From positions 3,719,501 to 3,783,500 of the forward strand of contig CP106741.1 in the NCBI GenBank assembly GCA_030323305.1: 64,000 nucleotides of DNA, in the 5' to 3' direction. Shown here one piece after another: positions 36,947-46,703 of this stretch. Within the stretch, counting starts at the first letter, position 1, and every line of letters starts with the position of its first letter. A program made the translations under genes and the position numbers. The notes beneath the pieces were generated by a model. The model did no database searches. It saw only the letters and a program-made list of their open reading frames with translations, and was not told where the DNA came from. This DNA is from Paenibacillus sp. CC-CFT747. GTDB lineage: Bacteria; Bacillota; Bacilli; Paenibacillales; NBRC-103111.

Positions 36947-37582
36947 ATGCGAATGGTTAAAGAAAACTTGAAGCCAGAGAAAACCGCCGTAATTGTGGTG
37001 GACGTACAGAATGATTATTGCCATCCGGAAGGGGCTTGCGCGCGCCGGGGAAATGATGTCAGCGGCGTGAAGGCGATGATGCCGAATCTTCACGAACTGC
37101 TCCGTGCGGCCCGCAGCCAGGATGTGCCCGTTATCTTCATCCAGACCTTCCATGAACGGGCAACCGACTCCGCCGCATGGACGGTCCGTTCCGACGGGCG
37201 TTCCGGCGATGTGTGCCGGACGGGCACATGGGGGGCAGACTTTTTCGAGGTAACGCCGCTTCCGGATGATATTATCGTCAACAAGCACCGCTACAGTGCT
37301 TTTATCAACACCCGGCTGGACTCGGTACTCCGTACGCTGAAGGTCGAGACTCTGGTGATGACGGGCGTCAGCACCAATGTGTGCGTAGAATCCACCGCTC
37401 GTCACGGGTACATGCTGGATTACAACATCGCCTTTGTGGCTGACGCCTGCGCTGCCTTCTCCCGGGATGCGCATAACATGACGCTTGAGAATATTGACGG
37501 CTTCTTTGGCTCCGTGGTTACCACTGAGGAGCTCATCGAGACATGGGCTGCACTTGCCGTAGACGTGACAACCGCGGGCTGA
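36947..37582 (+). CDS. Isochorismatase-family cysteine hydrolase
   Basis: 211-residue amidase-fold enzyme. The catalytic triad is visible: Asp19 (VVDVQNDYCHPEG), Lys113 (IVNKHRYSAF) and Cys146 (GVSTNVCVEST), with the cis-peptide region preceding Cys. Relatives split N-carbamoyl or amide bonds (RutB-like peroxyureidoacrylate amidase, biuret or carbamoylsarcosine hydrolases, nicotinamidase). ATG 36947 follows GAGGTGACGAGG. It follows the importer genes in the same direction, so the importer may bring in its substrate, perhaps an amide or ureide used as a nitrogen source. Confidence 0.88.
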   Translation: MRMVKENLKPEKTAVIVVDVQNDYCHPEGACARRGNDVSGVKAMMPNLHELLRAARSQDVPVIFIQTFHERATDSAAWTVRSDGRSGDVCRTGTWGADFFEVTPLPDDIIVNKHRYSAFINTRLDSVLRTLKVETLVMTGVSTNVCVESTARHGYMLDYNIAFVADACAAFSRDAHNMTLENIDGFFGSVVTTEELIETWAALAVDVTTAG

Positions 37583-37601
37583 ACCCCGCTTGGCACAAGG
37601 A

Positions 37602-37645
37602 GGCGGCTTCGGAGATGGCTTTTCATCGCCGGGGCTGCCTTTTCC
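37602..37645 (+). terminator. Hairpin with T-run after the hydrolase gene
   Basis: GGCGGCTTCGG and CCGGGGCTGCC pair with some G-U, with inner GATG/CATC, followed by TTTTCC. Probable end of the importer-hydrolase operon. Confidence 0.55.
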
Positions 37646-37699
37646 ATTATGGGATCATGACGAGCGGCGGCCTGGATCCAAGAACGGAGGAAGCTGAAT

Positions 37700-39152
37700 T
37701 TGAAAACAACATCGGTTGCCAGAATTCAATATGTGATCTGCCTGGGGGCCTTCCTCTCCAACCTGTCAGCGGGCATGTTCAATATCGCTCTTCTAGATAT
37801 CTCGCGCGACTTTCAAAGTACAATGACCTCCACCCAATGGGTGGTCGCCATCTATCTGCTTACCATCTCCGTTTGTCTCCCTCTTATGGGTTCATTGGGA
37901 GACGGAAAAGGAAAGCGGACCGTGCACAACCTGGGTTTGCTTATTTTTGCGGCGGGCGGTCTGCTCTGTGCTCTGTCAAATAGTCTGCCTGCCCTGATCT
38001 TCTTTCGCATAGTGCAGGGAATAGGCGCTTCCATGTACCAGGCAAACAACATGGCACTGGTCGTCTCCTTTTTCCGCCTGAGCGGAGAGGGCGCGCACTC
38101 GGGACCGTTAGCACCTTCGTGGCCGCTGGAGCCCTTATAGGGCCAAGCCTCGGAGGCATGATCATCCAGTGGCTCTCCTGGCGGGCGAATTTTTGGCTGC
38201 TGGCAGCCGTGGCATTGGGTACATGGCTGCTGGCCCAGCGGTTCATTCCGGCCGACCGAACCGCCGGAAGCGGTGCGCCCGATTATCCGGGTGCCGCTCT
38301 GTTTGCCGTCGCGCTCACCAGCATGGTTACAGCACTCAATCTGGGAACCACCCAAGGGTGGGCTTCCGGCTCCGTATGGCTGCTGCTGGGCTTGGCCGTT
38401 CTGTTCGGCGCATGGTTCGCACGCCGGAGCCTGTCTCCGCGCTGGGAGCGGGCGGCGGAAGGGAGCGGTCCGTTTATCCGGCTCACCCTGTTCAACCATC
38501 CCTACATTGGTTTCGGAGTGCTTCTGACTATTCTGACCTATGCCGCGGCCTTCGGCACCCAGCTCGTTCTGCCGGTTATTCTTCGTAACGTGATGGGCAT
38601 ACCGCCGGCCGCTGCCGGGCTGATCGTCATGGCCTATCCGGCATCGCTGATTTTCTCGGCGCCGCTGAGCGGGACGGGTTCCGACCGGTTCGGCTCGGCG
38701 CCGCTGATTATCGCAGGGCTGGGGAGCATGGCCGTTTCGCTGGCCGCCTTCAGTTTTCTGTCGGCGGATTCCCACACTCTTTACGTCATCGCGGTCGTCG
38801 TGCTGCTTGGATGGTCTATGGGACTGATCACGTCGCCGAACAACAGCATCGTCATGAGCCGGACGCCGAAGCAGAATCTCGGCTTAATGAGCAGCATGAT
38901 CGCGCTTTGCCGAAATCTCGGCATGATGCTTGGCGCTGCGGCGGGGGCCTGCTGCTCAGCACGGAGCCGGGTGCGGGTACGGCCACCGCTACGGCACTGA
39001 GCGGCTTCTCGCACAGCATCCACGACTGGTATATGGCCATGGCGGCTCTCATCCTCGCTGCGCTCCTTGTGTTCCTATGGGTAACCCGGTATAGCGATAA
39101 GAAGGCGGCCGCCATGCACGGCCGACGTAATCAACGGGAAACCATGGTCTAG
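37700..39152 (+). CDS. MFS multidrug transporter, DHA2-like (two frameshifts)
   Basis: Proton-coupled exporter of about 484 residues after repair, with around 14 membrane segments. TTG 37700 follows CGGAGGAAG. Motifs: LPLMGSLGDGKGKR (motif A) and RIVQGIGASMYQANNMALV (motif C-like). A G missing from GAGAGGGCGCGC near 38091 joins the first part to VAAGALIGPSLGGMIIQW. A second missing G in GCGGCGGGGGCC near 38943 joins it to LLLSTEPGAGTATATALSGF. Both repairs restore DHA2-like sequence. Substrate unknown. Confidence 0.85.
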
Positions 39153-39331
39153 CAGTTGGTGGCTGACACATAGGCACTAACTCTGGGAATGCTGCGGATA
39201 AACGTATAGCAGGATTCAGCCTGCACATTTAATTTGTTGTCGGAATCCGTACGGTTGTGATAGGATGAAAAACAGACTTTCTGCTTTAAGAGACTTGGAT
39301 AGGGAAGGAAGAATAGGAGATTCTCTTTATT

Positions 39332-40534
39332 ATGACCAACAAGAACAATCAGCATGTGGTTAGACTGGCTTTGCTGCTCGGGTTATTTTCGACACTCGGG
39401 CCTTTTACTATCGATATGTATTTACCGGCGTTCCCGCAGATTGTGAAGCAATTCGATACGACGGCTTCGCTGGTGCAGCTCAGTCTGACCGCTTGTTTAC
39501 TTGGACTCGGCATCGGCCAGCTCATCATGGGTTCGCTTAGCGACGTCTACGGTAGACGCAATCCGTTGCTTCTCTCCATGGCCGTTTATGTCATCGCCTC
39601 GTTAGCTTGCGCATTTGCGCCAAATATCGGGCTGTTGATTGCCTTCCGGTTCGTGCAGGGTTTTGCCGCTTCGGCGGGCATTGTCATTTCCCGCGCTATC
39701 GCACGTGATCTATACAGCGGTCACGAGCTCACCAAATTTTTCTCCCTGCTCTTGCTTGTCGGTAATTTGGGTCCGCTCGTCGCACCGGTTTCCGGTAGTG
39801 GGATTCTGTCTTTCACTACTTGGATTGGTGTATTTATAGCGCTGGCACTTCTGGGAATCTACCTATGGACGATGACAAAATGGGGGCTGCAGGAGACGTT
39901 GCCATCGGATCGCCGCAGGCCCAGCAATTTTGTTCAGCAACTGCGGAATTACGGATCGCTCTTGCGAGATCGCCAGTTTATCGGCTACATGCTGGCACAG
40001 GGCATTATGATCGCGGGGGTCTTCGCGTATGTTTCGGGAACGCCCTTTATCTATCAAAATATTTACGGAGCCTCGCCAACCGTATTCGCACTTTTATTCG
40101 GATCGAACGGCATCAGCCTGATCATCGGCTCCCAACTGGTCGGGCGGATGGCGCATCGCGTAACCGAACACACCTTTCTGTTGTTCGGCCTAGGGCTAGC
40201 CTGCTTGGCAAGCGTCACTGTCTTAGTGGTGGCCATCGTCCATGGACCGCTTTTCGCATTGGTGATTCCGCTGTTTTTCTTCGTAGCGGCAATCGGCATT
40301 ACCTCAACGGCAGCATTCCCGCTCGCCATGGAGAGCCAGGGTCATATGGCGGGCAGCGCTGCTGCGCTGCTTGGTGTCATTCCCTTTTTGCTCGGAGCCA
40401 TCGTGTCTCCGCTAGTTGGCATTGCGGGTGAAGACACTGCCGTTCCGCTGGGCGTAATTATTTTATTAACCAGCGCCGCAGCGATGCTAGCTTACTTCCT
40501 GCTGGTCAGAAGATGCCCCGGTCGAGCAGCTTAG
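39332..40534 (+). CDS. Bcr/CflA-family drug resistance transporter
   Basis: 400-residue, 12-segment major-facilitator exporter. It has the Bcr/CflA signatures FTIDMYLPAFPQIVKQF, the motif A loop GSLSDVYGRRNPLL, and RFVQGFAASAGIVISRAIAR. ATG 39332 follows GGAGA at a longer than usual distance. The 179 bases before it hold no gene; a promoter must lie there but no strong hexamers were found. Gene intact. Confidence 0.92.
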   Translation: MTNKNNQHVVRLALLLGLFSTLGPFTIDMYLPAFPQIVKQFDTTASLVQLSLTACLLGLGIGQLIMGSLSDVYGRRNPLLLSMAVYVIASLACAFAPNIGLLIAFRFVQGFAASAGIVISRAIARDLYSGHELTKFFSLLLLVGNLGPLVAPVSGSGILSFTTWIGVFIALALLGIYLWTMTKWGLQETLPSDRRRPSNFVQQLRNYGSLLRDRQFIGYMLAQGIMIAGVFAYVSGTPFIYQNIYGASPTVFALLFGSNGISLIIGSQLVGRMAHRVTEHTFLLFGLGLACLASVTVLVVAIVHGPLFALVIPLFFFVAAIGITSTAAFPLAMESQGHMAGSAAALLGVIPFLLGAIVSPLVGIAGEDTAVPLGVIILLTSAAAMLAYFLLVRRCPGRAA

Positions 40535-40598
40535 GTTAGTTTCATAAATAATAGGCGTCAGGCAAACTCGCAGCAGTTAAAAAGGGATCGATAATAAG

Positions 40599-40642
40599 AA
40601 AACTGCCATAACCCGTGAAGTGCTAGGGGATGGCAGTTTTTC
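40599..40642 (+). terminator. Rho-independent terminator after the Bcr/CflA gene
   Basis: AAAACTGCCAT and ATGGCAGTTTT form a perfect 11-pair stem around a 20-base loop, followed by further T residues. The perfect A/T flanks let it work on both strands. Confidence 0.8.
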
Positions 40643-40730
40643 TGTTTTACCCAGGAATAAGCTTAAGCTGCTCTGTTTCCAAGAGTGGGTCAGAGATAAA
40701 CGCACGGGTTGGAGGCATGACAACCCATGC

Positions 40731-41558
40731 TTACTGCAGCTGATTCCGCAAGCGGTATTCGCCGGGCGATGCGCCGAACCGGGTGCGGAAGGACCGGCAG
40801 AAATAAGGATAGCTGACGAAGCCCGAGGCTTCGGCGATTTCCTCCAGCTTTAGCCCGCTCTGAAGCATGCGCTCGGCCGCGAGGGAGAGACGGATGTCGA
40901 CGACGTACCGCATGATCGATTGGCCGAACGCGGCTTTAAACAAGTGGGCGGCCGACGACACGCTGACGCCCGCAGCTCTGGCGATCTGCTCCAGGGTGAG
41001 CGTCTCGATGGCATGGTGTTCGATATATTCCTTGATCCGATACGGGACGTAGGATCCGCCTCTCGCCTCGTTGCCCTCCGCGGCCCGGCGTACCAGCCGT
41101 TCAAGCGACAGCAGGAGTGCGCGCAGGAGGTAGTCCGTCAGCTCTTCGTTCCGTTCGTAAATGTTGCGTTTCTCAAAAATGATCCTGCGCCATTGCGAGA
41201 GTATGCCTTCATCCTGCGCGATTCGGGTGCAGGGCCGAAACCGGGCGCGGCTCCACCAGGCTTCCAACCACGGTCCTCCGCAGCTGAGGTAATAATCCGT
41301 GCTTTCGATCTGAATCCCGTCCCGGCTTTCGTTGGTTTCGGCGTCGATTCGAAGCAGATAGTCGTCGCCGGGCTTTAAAAGCAGGAGGTCGCCCGGGCGG
41401 ATCGTATGGACTTCTCCGTTCACGGACGCTTGGCAGCTGCCGTTTACTTGCAGCCGAATCAAGTAAGTGGAGGTAGGGGCCGGTGTCCGGCCGCTGACGA
41501 ATAATCGGGTATGCCTAGAGCATCCGACGCTGTAAACGACCGCTTCCGTATGACTCAT
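40731..41558 (-). CDS. AraC-family transcriptional regulator
   Basis: 275 residues from ATG 41558, which has AAAGGAG upstream; 14 additional codons are possible but lack a site. The N-terminal cupin half (STYLIRLQVNG, PGDLLLLKPGDDYLL) senses a ligand. The DNA-binding half has IARAAGVSVSSAAHLFKAAF and IAEASGFVSYPYFCRSFRTR. It is divergent from the Gfo/Idh/MocA gene and probably controls it through the shared 136-base interval. Confidence 0.9.
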   Translation of the reverse strand: MSHTEAVVYSVGCSRHTRLFVSGRTPAPTSTYLIRLQVNGSCQASVNGEVHTIRPGDLLLLKPGDDYLLRIDAETNESRDGIQIESTDYYLSCGGPWLEAWWSRARFRPCTRIAQDEGILSQWRRIIFEKRNIYERNEELTDYLLRALLLSLERLVRRAAEGNEARGGSYVPYRIKEYIEHHAIETLTLEQIARAAGVSVSSAAHLFKAAFGQSIMRYVVDIRLSLAAERMLQSGLKLEEIAEASGFVSYPYFCRSFRTRFGASPGEYRLRNQLQ

Positions 41559-41694
41559 GATCGTCACTCCTTTGTCTCTCACTTTAAAGAATTCTTGCAA
41601 GATAAGTCAACCATTTCCTTAATTGGTCATTTGTTTTCGCCGGTAAAATCTTATACTGGTATCTGGAAGGAAACCTTTAAAGGAGGAATGACAA

Positions 41695-42782
41695 ATGACT
41701 GAAGCACTTCGAGTAGGTATCGTGGGAACCGGGGGATTTTTCAGGCGGCTCATAAGCCTGCATGGCTGGGGCACCCGGAAGCGGAGATCGTCGCGGTATG
41801 CGACATAAACGGAGAACGGGTGAGGGCGGTAGCGGAGGAACTGGGCGGCGTGCCGTCCTACGAAGATTACCGGGAGCTGCTGGAGCGGGAGGACTTGGAC
41901 GCGATCGACATCTGCACGCCGAACCTATACCATTCGGAGATTGCCGTTGCAGCATTGAACAAGGGCTTGCACGTTTTCTGCGAGAAACCGGACGCCGTCA
42001 GTCCCGAGGAAGCGAAGCGAATGGCCGACGCGGCGAAGAGGAGCGGCAAGCTGCTGATGGTCATGCGCAACAACCGTTTCGCTCCGGGCTCCCGCTACCT
42101 GAAGCGATACATCGATCAAGGCTTAATGGGGGAGATCTATACGGGCCGGTGCGGGTGGGTTCGCCGGAGGGGAATCCCGGGCAAGGGAGGCTGGTTTACT
42201 ACCAAATCTTTGTCCGGAGGCGGCCCGCTGATCGATCTGGGTGTTCATTTCATCGATTTGGCGTTATGGCTGATGGGCAACCCTAAGCCAATCGCGGTCA
42301 GCGGGGCGACCTATACCAAGTTCGCCGCCAGTAACGTGTCCGATTCCTCGCACAGCCAGTTCGGCGACCGAAACGCGGAGGGCATATTCGACGTAGAGGA
42401 TCTGGCGACGGGATTTATCCGGTTCGACAATGGGGCCACTCTGCAGATGGAGTTTAGTTGGGCTTCCAATATCGAGGAAGAAATGAACTTCGTCGAGCTC
42501 CGGGGTACGCAGTCGGGCGCTTCGCTGAAGAACGGCAGCCTCAAGATTTTCTCCGAGACAGCCGGGCAGCTGGCGGACATCCATCCGGTGCTGAACGTAG
42601 CAAAAGCCAAGCCGCAGCATACCGAGAATATCTTTCACTTTGTCGATTGCGTGCGGAACGGCGCCGAGCCGACGATTCGTCCGGAGCACGGAGTCGACAT
42701 GATCAAGATCCTCACCGCCATTTACGAATCCGCCGCGAGCGGACGGGAAGTGCGTCTCGTGGAAGAGAGAGCCGTGCTGTAA
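41695..42782 (+). CDS. Gfo/Idh/MocA-family oxidoreductase (frameshifted)
   Basis: NAD(P)-dependent sugar or inositol dehydrogenase-like protein of about 362 residues after repair. ATG 41695 follows AAAGGAGG. The Rossmann start VGIVGTGGFF is in the first frame. One G missing from TTCAGGCGGCTC near 41741 shifts it; repaired, it continues HPEAEIVAVCDIN. The conserved EKP is in LHVFCEKPDAVS, and the C-terminal domain has GGGPLIDLGVHFIDLALWLM, with the usual catalytic-region Asp/His. Regulated by the divergent AraC gene. The substrate is not evident. Confidence 0.88.
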
Positions 42783-42818
42783 CGCTGAAATCTTACTAAA
42801 TAAGGTGAAGCGGTGAAC

Positions 42819-42865
42819 GGAAGCTGCCTCAGGTCCTCCCATAAGGAGGGGGAAGGGCGGCTTCC
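42819..42865 (+). repeat. Imperfect inverted repeat (hairpin)
   Basis: GGAAGCTGCC and GGCGGCTTCC pair, with an inner CCTCCC/GGAGGG pairing, making a stable stem without a T-run. Lies between the oxidoreductase and a true terminator downstream. Confidence 0.6.
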
Positions 42866-42904
42866 TCATTGGCATCTGCAAATGTGGTATAGAAAGATTC
42901 AGAA

Positions 42905-42942
42905 AGCTCATTGCCTCGTTCTACGGTGATGGGCTATTTTTA
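42905..42942 (+). terminator. Rho-independent terminator of the oxidoreductase gene
   Basis: AGCTCATTGCC and GGTGATGGGCT pair (with G-U) and are followed by ATTTTTA. Confidence 0.65.
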
Positions 42943-43028
42943 TGTGCTCCAACGCTTCCCCTATCGAAGATGGAATGGGACGAAACGCTCTTCCCATACA
43001 ATGGTGAAGGGAGAGGAGTGCAGGCACC

Positions 43029-45360
43029 GTGAATACAATCGGAAAAGACATCCCCCGTAAAGAGTCCTGGGACAAGGTAACCGGTGCTGTCCGCTACGTC
43101 CGCGATTTGGCGGCACCCGGGCTGCTGCATGCCAGGGTGCTGAACAGTCCGCTGGCAAGCGCGCGGATTGTCTCGATCGATACATCTGAAGCCATGAGTC
43201 TGCCCGGGGTACGGGCGGTTGTCACCGGAACCGATGCCCCTCTGCTGACGGGGCCGATCATCGCGGACCGGCCGATTTTGGCCATAGATCGCGTGCGCTA
43301 TTTCGGAGAGGCGGTAGCCATAGTGGTGGCGGATCATCCGGCGCAGGCCAAAAGGCTGCGGACCGCATTCGCGTTCAGTATGAAAAGCTGCCCGTCGTGA
43401 ATTCGCCGTCTGCCGCTTATTCTTCGGAAGCGCCACTCCTCCACGAAAAACTCGGCGAGTATGGGATCTATGGAAAAGTACATCCCGTTCCCGGAACCAA
43501 TATTGCGAACCATGTCAAAATCCGTAAAGGCCATGCGGCGGAGGGCTTTGCTGCGAGTGACGAGATCGTAGAGGCAGCTTACGCTTTCAATACCTCCGAC
43601 CATTCCGCCCTGGAACAGCGCTGTGCTCAGGCGGAAATCAAGCCGGACGGGCGGATCGTTCTTACTACATGCTCGCAGGGACCGTTTGTGGTGAGAGAGC
43701 TGGTCAGCCGCTTTTTCGGAATAGAGGCGGGCAAGGTGATCGTCAATGTGCCGCTTGTCGGCGGCGCTTTTGGCGGCAAAGGCTCGGTCCAGCTAGAATA
43801 CATCGCCGTACTGGCTTCCAAGGCGGTCGGGGAAGGCCGGTTAAGGTGGCGAATACCCGCGAGCAGGATATCGTCATGTCGCCCTGCCATATCGGGCTGG
43901 AAGCCCGGATAAAGCTCGGGTGCAAGCGGGACGGTACGATCATGGCGGCACAAATAGCCTACTGGTTCGACAGCGGGGCCTACTCCGACATGGCCTGCAT
44001 TGTCACGAAAGCAGCGGCCAGCGACTGCTCCGGCCCTTACCGGATAGAGAATCTTCACTGCGACTCCTACTGCATGTACACCAATCATCCTTATGCCACC
44101 GCCTTCCGGGGATACGGGCATCCGGAGATGACCTTCGTGATGGAGCGCACATTGGACCAGATGGCGAAAAAACTGGGCATCGATCCTCTAGAGCTTCGTC
44201 TCCGCAATGCCATCCGGCCCGGGGACACCTCGCCGACGCAGGAACCGGTGACCGACAGCAATGTCGGGGATGTCAGCGAATGCATCCGGCGGCTACGGGA
44301 AGCGCTCGGCCCGGGCACACCGGAGCCGGGTGGCCTTCCTTCTTATAAGTCTCGCGCCATAGGAGTCGGATGCTTCTGGAAAGCCGCGAGCAGTCCGACG
44401 GATGCCAGCGCGGGAGCTGTGGTGACCTTCAATCCCGACGGGAGCCTAAACCTCAATATCGGCGCCGTGGATATGGGCCAAGGCTCCAAAACGACGCTCG
44501 CGATGATCGCGGCTGAGCGAATGGCGATGAGCGTGGATGACGTGCATGTCACCATGGCCGTGAATACGAAATATGATCCCCATCACTGGAAAACGGTGGC
44601 CAGCAGCACGACTTTTTTGGTCGGCCGGGCGGTGCTGGAGGCGGTCGAGGATGCGATTCGCCAGCTGAGGGACCTTGCCGCGCAGGTTCTGCGTTCGGAG
44701 CCGGAAGATTTGGAAGTGGCGGGAGGACGTGTCTTTCTTCGAGAGAACCCGGGAATCGGCATCGAGATCGAGAAGCTGGGGCTCGGCTATCAATACCCCA
44801 ACGGGAATTCCATAGGCGGTCCGATTATCGGAAGAGGAAACTATATCATGCCCAGGCTTACCCATCTTGACCCCGAGACGGGAAAGGGAAGGCCGGGCCC
44901 CTGGTGGACCGTGGGCGCCCAGGCCGTAGAGGTCGAATTCGATGCCCGGGACTGCAGCTACCGCCTGCTGAAAGCCTTTACGGTGATGGATGCGGGGCAT
45001 GTCCTGAATCCGCTGGCGGCCCGGGGGCAGGTTATGGGAGGCGCCAACATGGGACTGAGCTTCGCGAGCCGGGAGACCTTTCAATATAACGAGGAAGGAA
45101 TCGTGCTTAATCCGAATTGGCGCGGGTACAAACTTCTTCCCTTCGGAGAGCATCCGGACCATTGGATCGACTTCGTCGAGACCCCGCTTATGACGGGGCC
45201 CTACGGTGCCCGGGGCATTGGAGAGATGGGGCTGATCGCGATGCCGGCAGCGCTGTCAAATGCGCTGTCCCTCGCTGCGGGTGCGGAGCTGAACGTTTTG
45301 CCGCTGTGGCCGGAAGCCATCTGGCGTGCGAGAGGGAGAGCGGCCTTTGATTTCCTTTGA
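43029..45360 (+). CDS. Molybdenum hydroxylase, molybdopterin-binding subunit (puc/xanthine-dehydrogenase type, two frameshifts)
   Basis: Large catalytic subunit (about 777 residues repaired) of a three-subunit molybdenum hydroxylase that oxidises N-heterocycles with water. GTG 43029 follows GGAGAGG. One G is missing from AAAAGGCTGCGG (~43351) and one from TCGGGGAAGG (~43830); each repair restores family sequence. Motifs: GGAFGGKGSVQ, AFRGYGHPEMTFVMER, VDMGQGSKTTL and the catalytic Glu in GARGIGEMGLIAMPAALSNA. Order and content of the operon resemble Bacillus pucABCDE (this would be pucD). The true substrate could be a purine, nicotinate or another heterocycle. Confidence 0.87.
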
Positions 45361-46210
45361 CTTTGAGTATCATCGGCCGCAAACGCTGGCAGAAGCGGTC
45401 CAAACTTATCAACGGCTGGATAAGGCAGGACGGCAGCCTCTTTACTATGGGGGCGGAACGGAGATCATCACCATGGCCCGCCTGAACCGCCTGTACACCG
45501 GGGCGGTGATCGACATCAAATCCGTTCCGGAAGGCCGCCTGCTGCATACGGAAGGGGGAACCTGGGGATTCGGTTCCGCCCTCACCTTGTCGGAGGCTGC
45601 TGCGGCGAACGGATTCCCTCTTTTGAAAGCCACCCTTCGACACTTGTCCGACAGGACAACGAGGAACAAGACAACGCTCGGCGGCAATGTGTGCGGACAC
45701 ATCCACTACCGGGAATCTCTCCTGCCCTTTTTGCTGGCCGACGCCCAAGGCTTGGTGGTTGGGCCGGCTGGCATGCGTCTGATCCCGGTGGAAACCCTTT
45801 TCTCGGAAGGGAAAAGACTGCCCAAAGATGACCTGTTGCTGCAGCTCCGACTCGACAGCCGCTATGCCGAAGCTCCCTTCTATCACCGGAAACGTACCCG
45901 AGTGGGAAGGAACGATTATCCGCTCGTCACGGTTGCCGCCCTGCTGTGGGCTGGCCGGGTGCGAATCGCCATAAGCGGCTTGTGCGCCTTTCCGTTTCGC
46001 TCCGCGGAGATGGAGGAGAAGCTTAACCAGCCGGGACAGCCGCCCGCCGCACGTATCGAGACGGCGGTTCGGGCCGTACCCGCTCCAATCCTAAACGACA
46101 TCCTAGGTTCGGACACCTACCGTGTCCATTTGCTGCGCCTCAGTTTGCTTGAGGCAATAACCATGCTGGAAGGAGGAGGATGGCATGGCCAGTCGGACAG
46201 TGCCATTTGA
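45347..46210 (+). CDS. Molybdenum hydroxylase, FAD-binding subunit (pucC-like)
   Basis: 287-residue FAD subunit that passes electrons onward. TTG 45347 lies inside the end of the large-subunit gene (14-base overlap) with GAGGGAGAGCGG upstream. FAD-binding motifs YYGGGTEIITMARL and TTLGGNVCGHIHY are in the standard places. The C-terminal CO-dehydrogenase-flavoprotein domain follows. Overlaps the next gene by 26 bases, which suggests coupled translation. Confidence 0.87.
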   Translation: MISFDFEYHRPQTLAEAVQTYQRLDKAGRQPLYYGGGTEIITMARLNRLYTGAVIDIKSVPEGRLLHTEGGTWGFGSALTLSEAAAANGFPLLKATLRHLSDRTTRNKTTLGGNVCGHIHYRESLLPFLLADAQGLVVGPAGMRLIPVETLFSEGKRLPKDDLLLQLRLDSRYAEAPFYHRKRTRVGRNDYPLVTVAALLWAGRVRIAISGLCAFPFRSAEMEEKLNQPGQPPAARIETAVRAVPAPILNDILGSDTYRVHLLRLSLLEAITMLEGGGWHGQSDSAI

Positions 46211-46703
46211 ACTGGAGTTGACCGTCAACGGGGAGCGAAGAATGGTAACGGTCCGCGCATCGGAAACTCTTCTGGAGGTGCTTCGGGAAAAGCTGGGGCT
46301 GACGGGCTCCAAGCCAAGCTGCATGAACGGAGACTGTGGTGCCTGTACGGTTCAGGTGAACGGCGTTCCGGTTAAGGCCTGCCTGATGCTCGCTTTCGAA
46401 GCGGCAGCCGCCGACATTCGAACGATCGAAGGGCTGCGGAACGAACCGTTGCAGCGGGAGTTCATCCGCCAGGCTGCCTTCCAATGCGGATATTGCACGT
46501 CGGGCTTCCTGATGAACATCGATGCTTTGATGAAGGCGGCTCCCGGAGCAGGGAAAGACGTGATCGAGGAGTGGCTGGAATCAAACCTGTGCCGTTGTAC
46601 GGGCTATTTGGAAATTGAGGCGGCCGTTAAAAAAGTTCTGGCCCATCCGGGTGAAGGAACCGGGGATGACAACCTGCCGGCGGGCCAGGGGGCCCTCAAA
46701 TGA
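46185..46703 (+). CDS. Molybdenum hydroxylase, 2Fe-2S subunit (pucE-like)
   Basis: 172-residue iron-sulfur subunit. Plant-type cluster ligands Cys46, Cys51, Cys54 and Cys66 (CMNGDCGACTVQ). Second cluster Cys101, Cys104, Cys136 and Cys138 (QCGYCTSGF, CRCTGY). All eight are present. ATG 46185 follows GGAGGAGG. The end overlaps the XdhC-family start by 4 bases (ATGA). Confidence 0.93.
   Translation: MASRTVPFELELTVNGERRMVTVRASETLLEVLREKLGLTGSKPSCMNGDCGACTVQVNGVPVKACLMLAFEAAAADIRTIEGLRNEPLQREFIRQAAFQCGYCTSGFLMNIDALMKAAPGAGKDVIEEWLESNLCRCTGYLEIEAAVKKVLAHPGEGTGDDNLPAGQGALK

Noticed and set aside
37852..38775. Minus-strand frame of 307 codons in the MFS transporter gene
   Set aside because: The plus strand gives a clear transporter once two missing bases are restored; the minus-strand product is low-complexity and basic.
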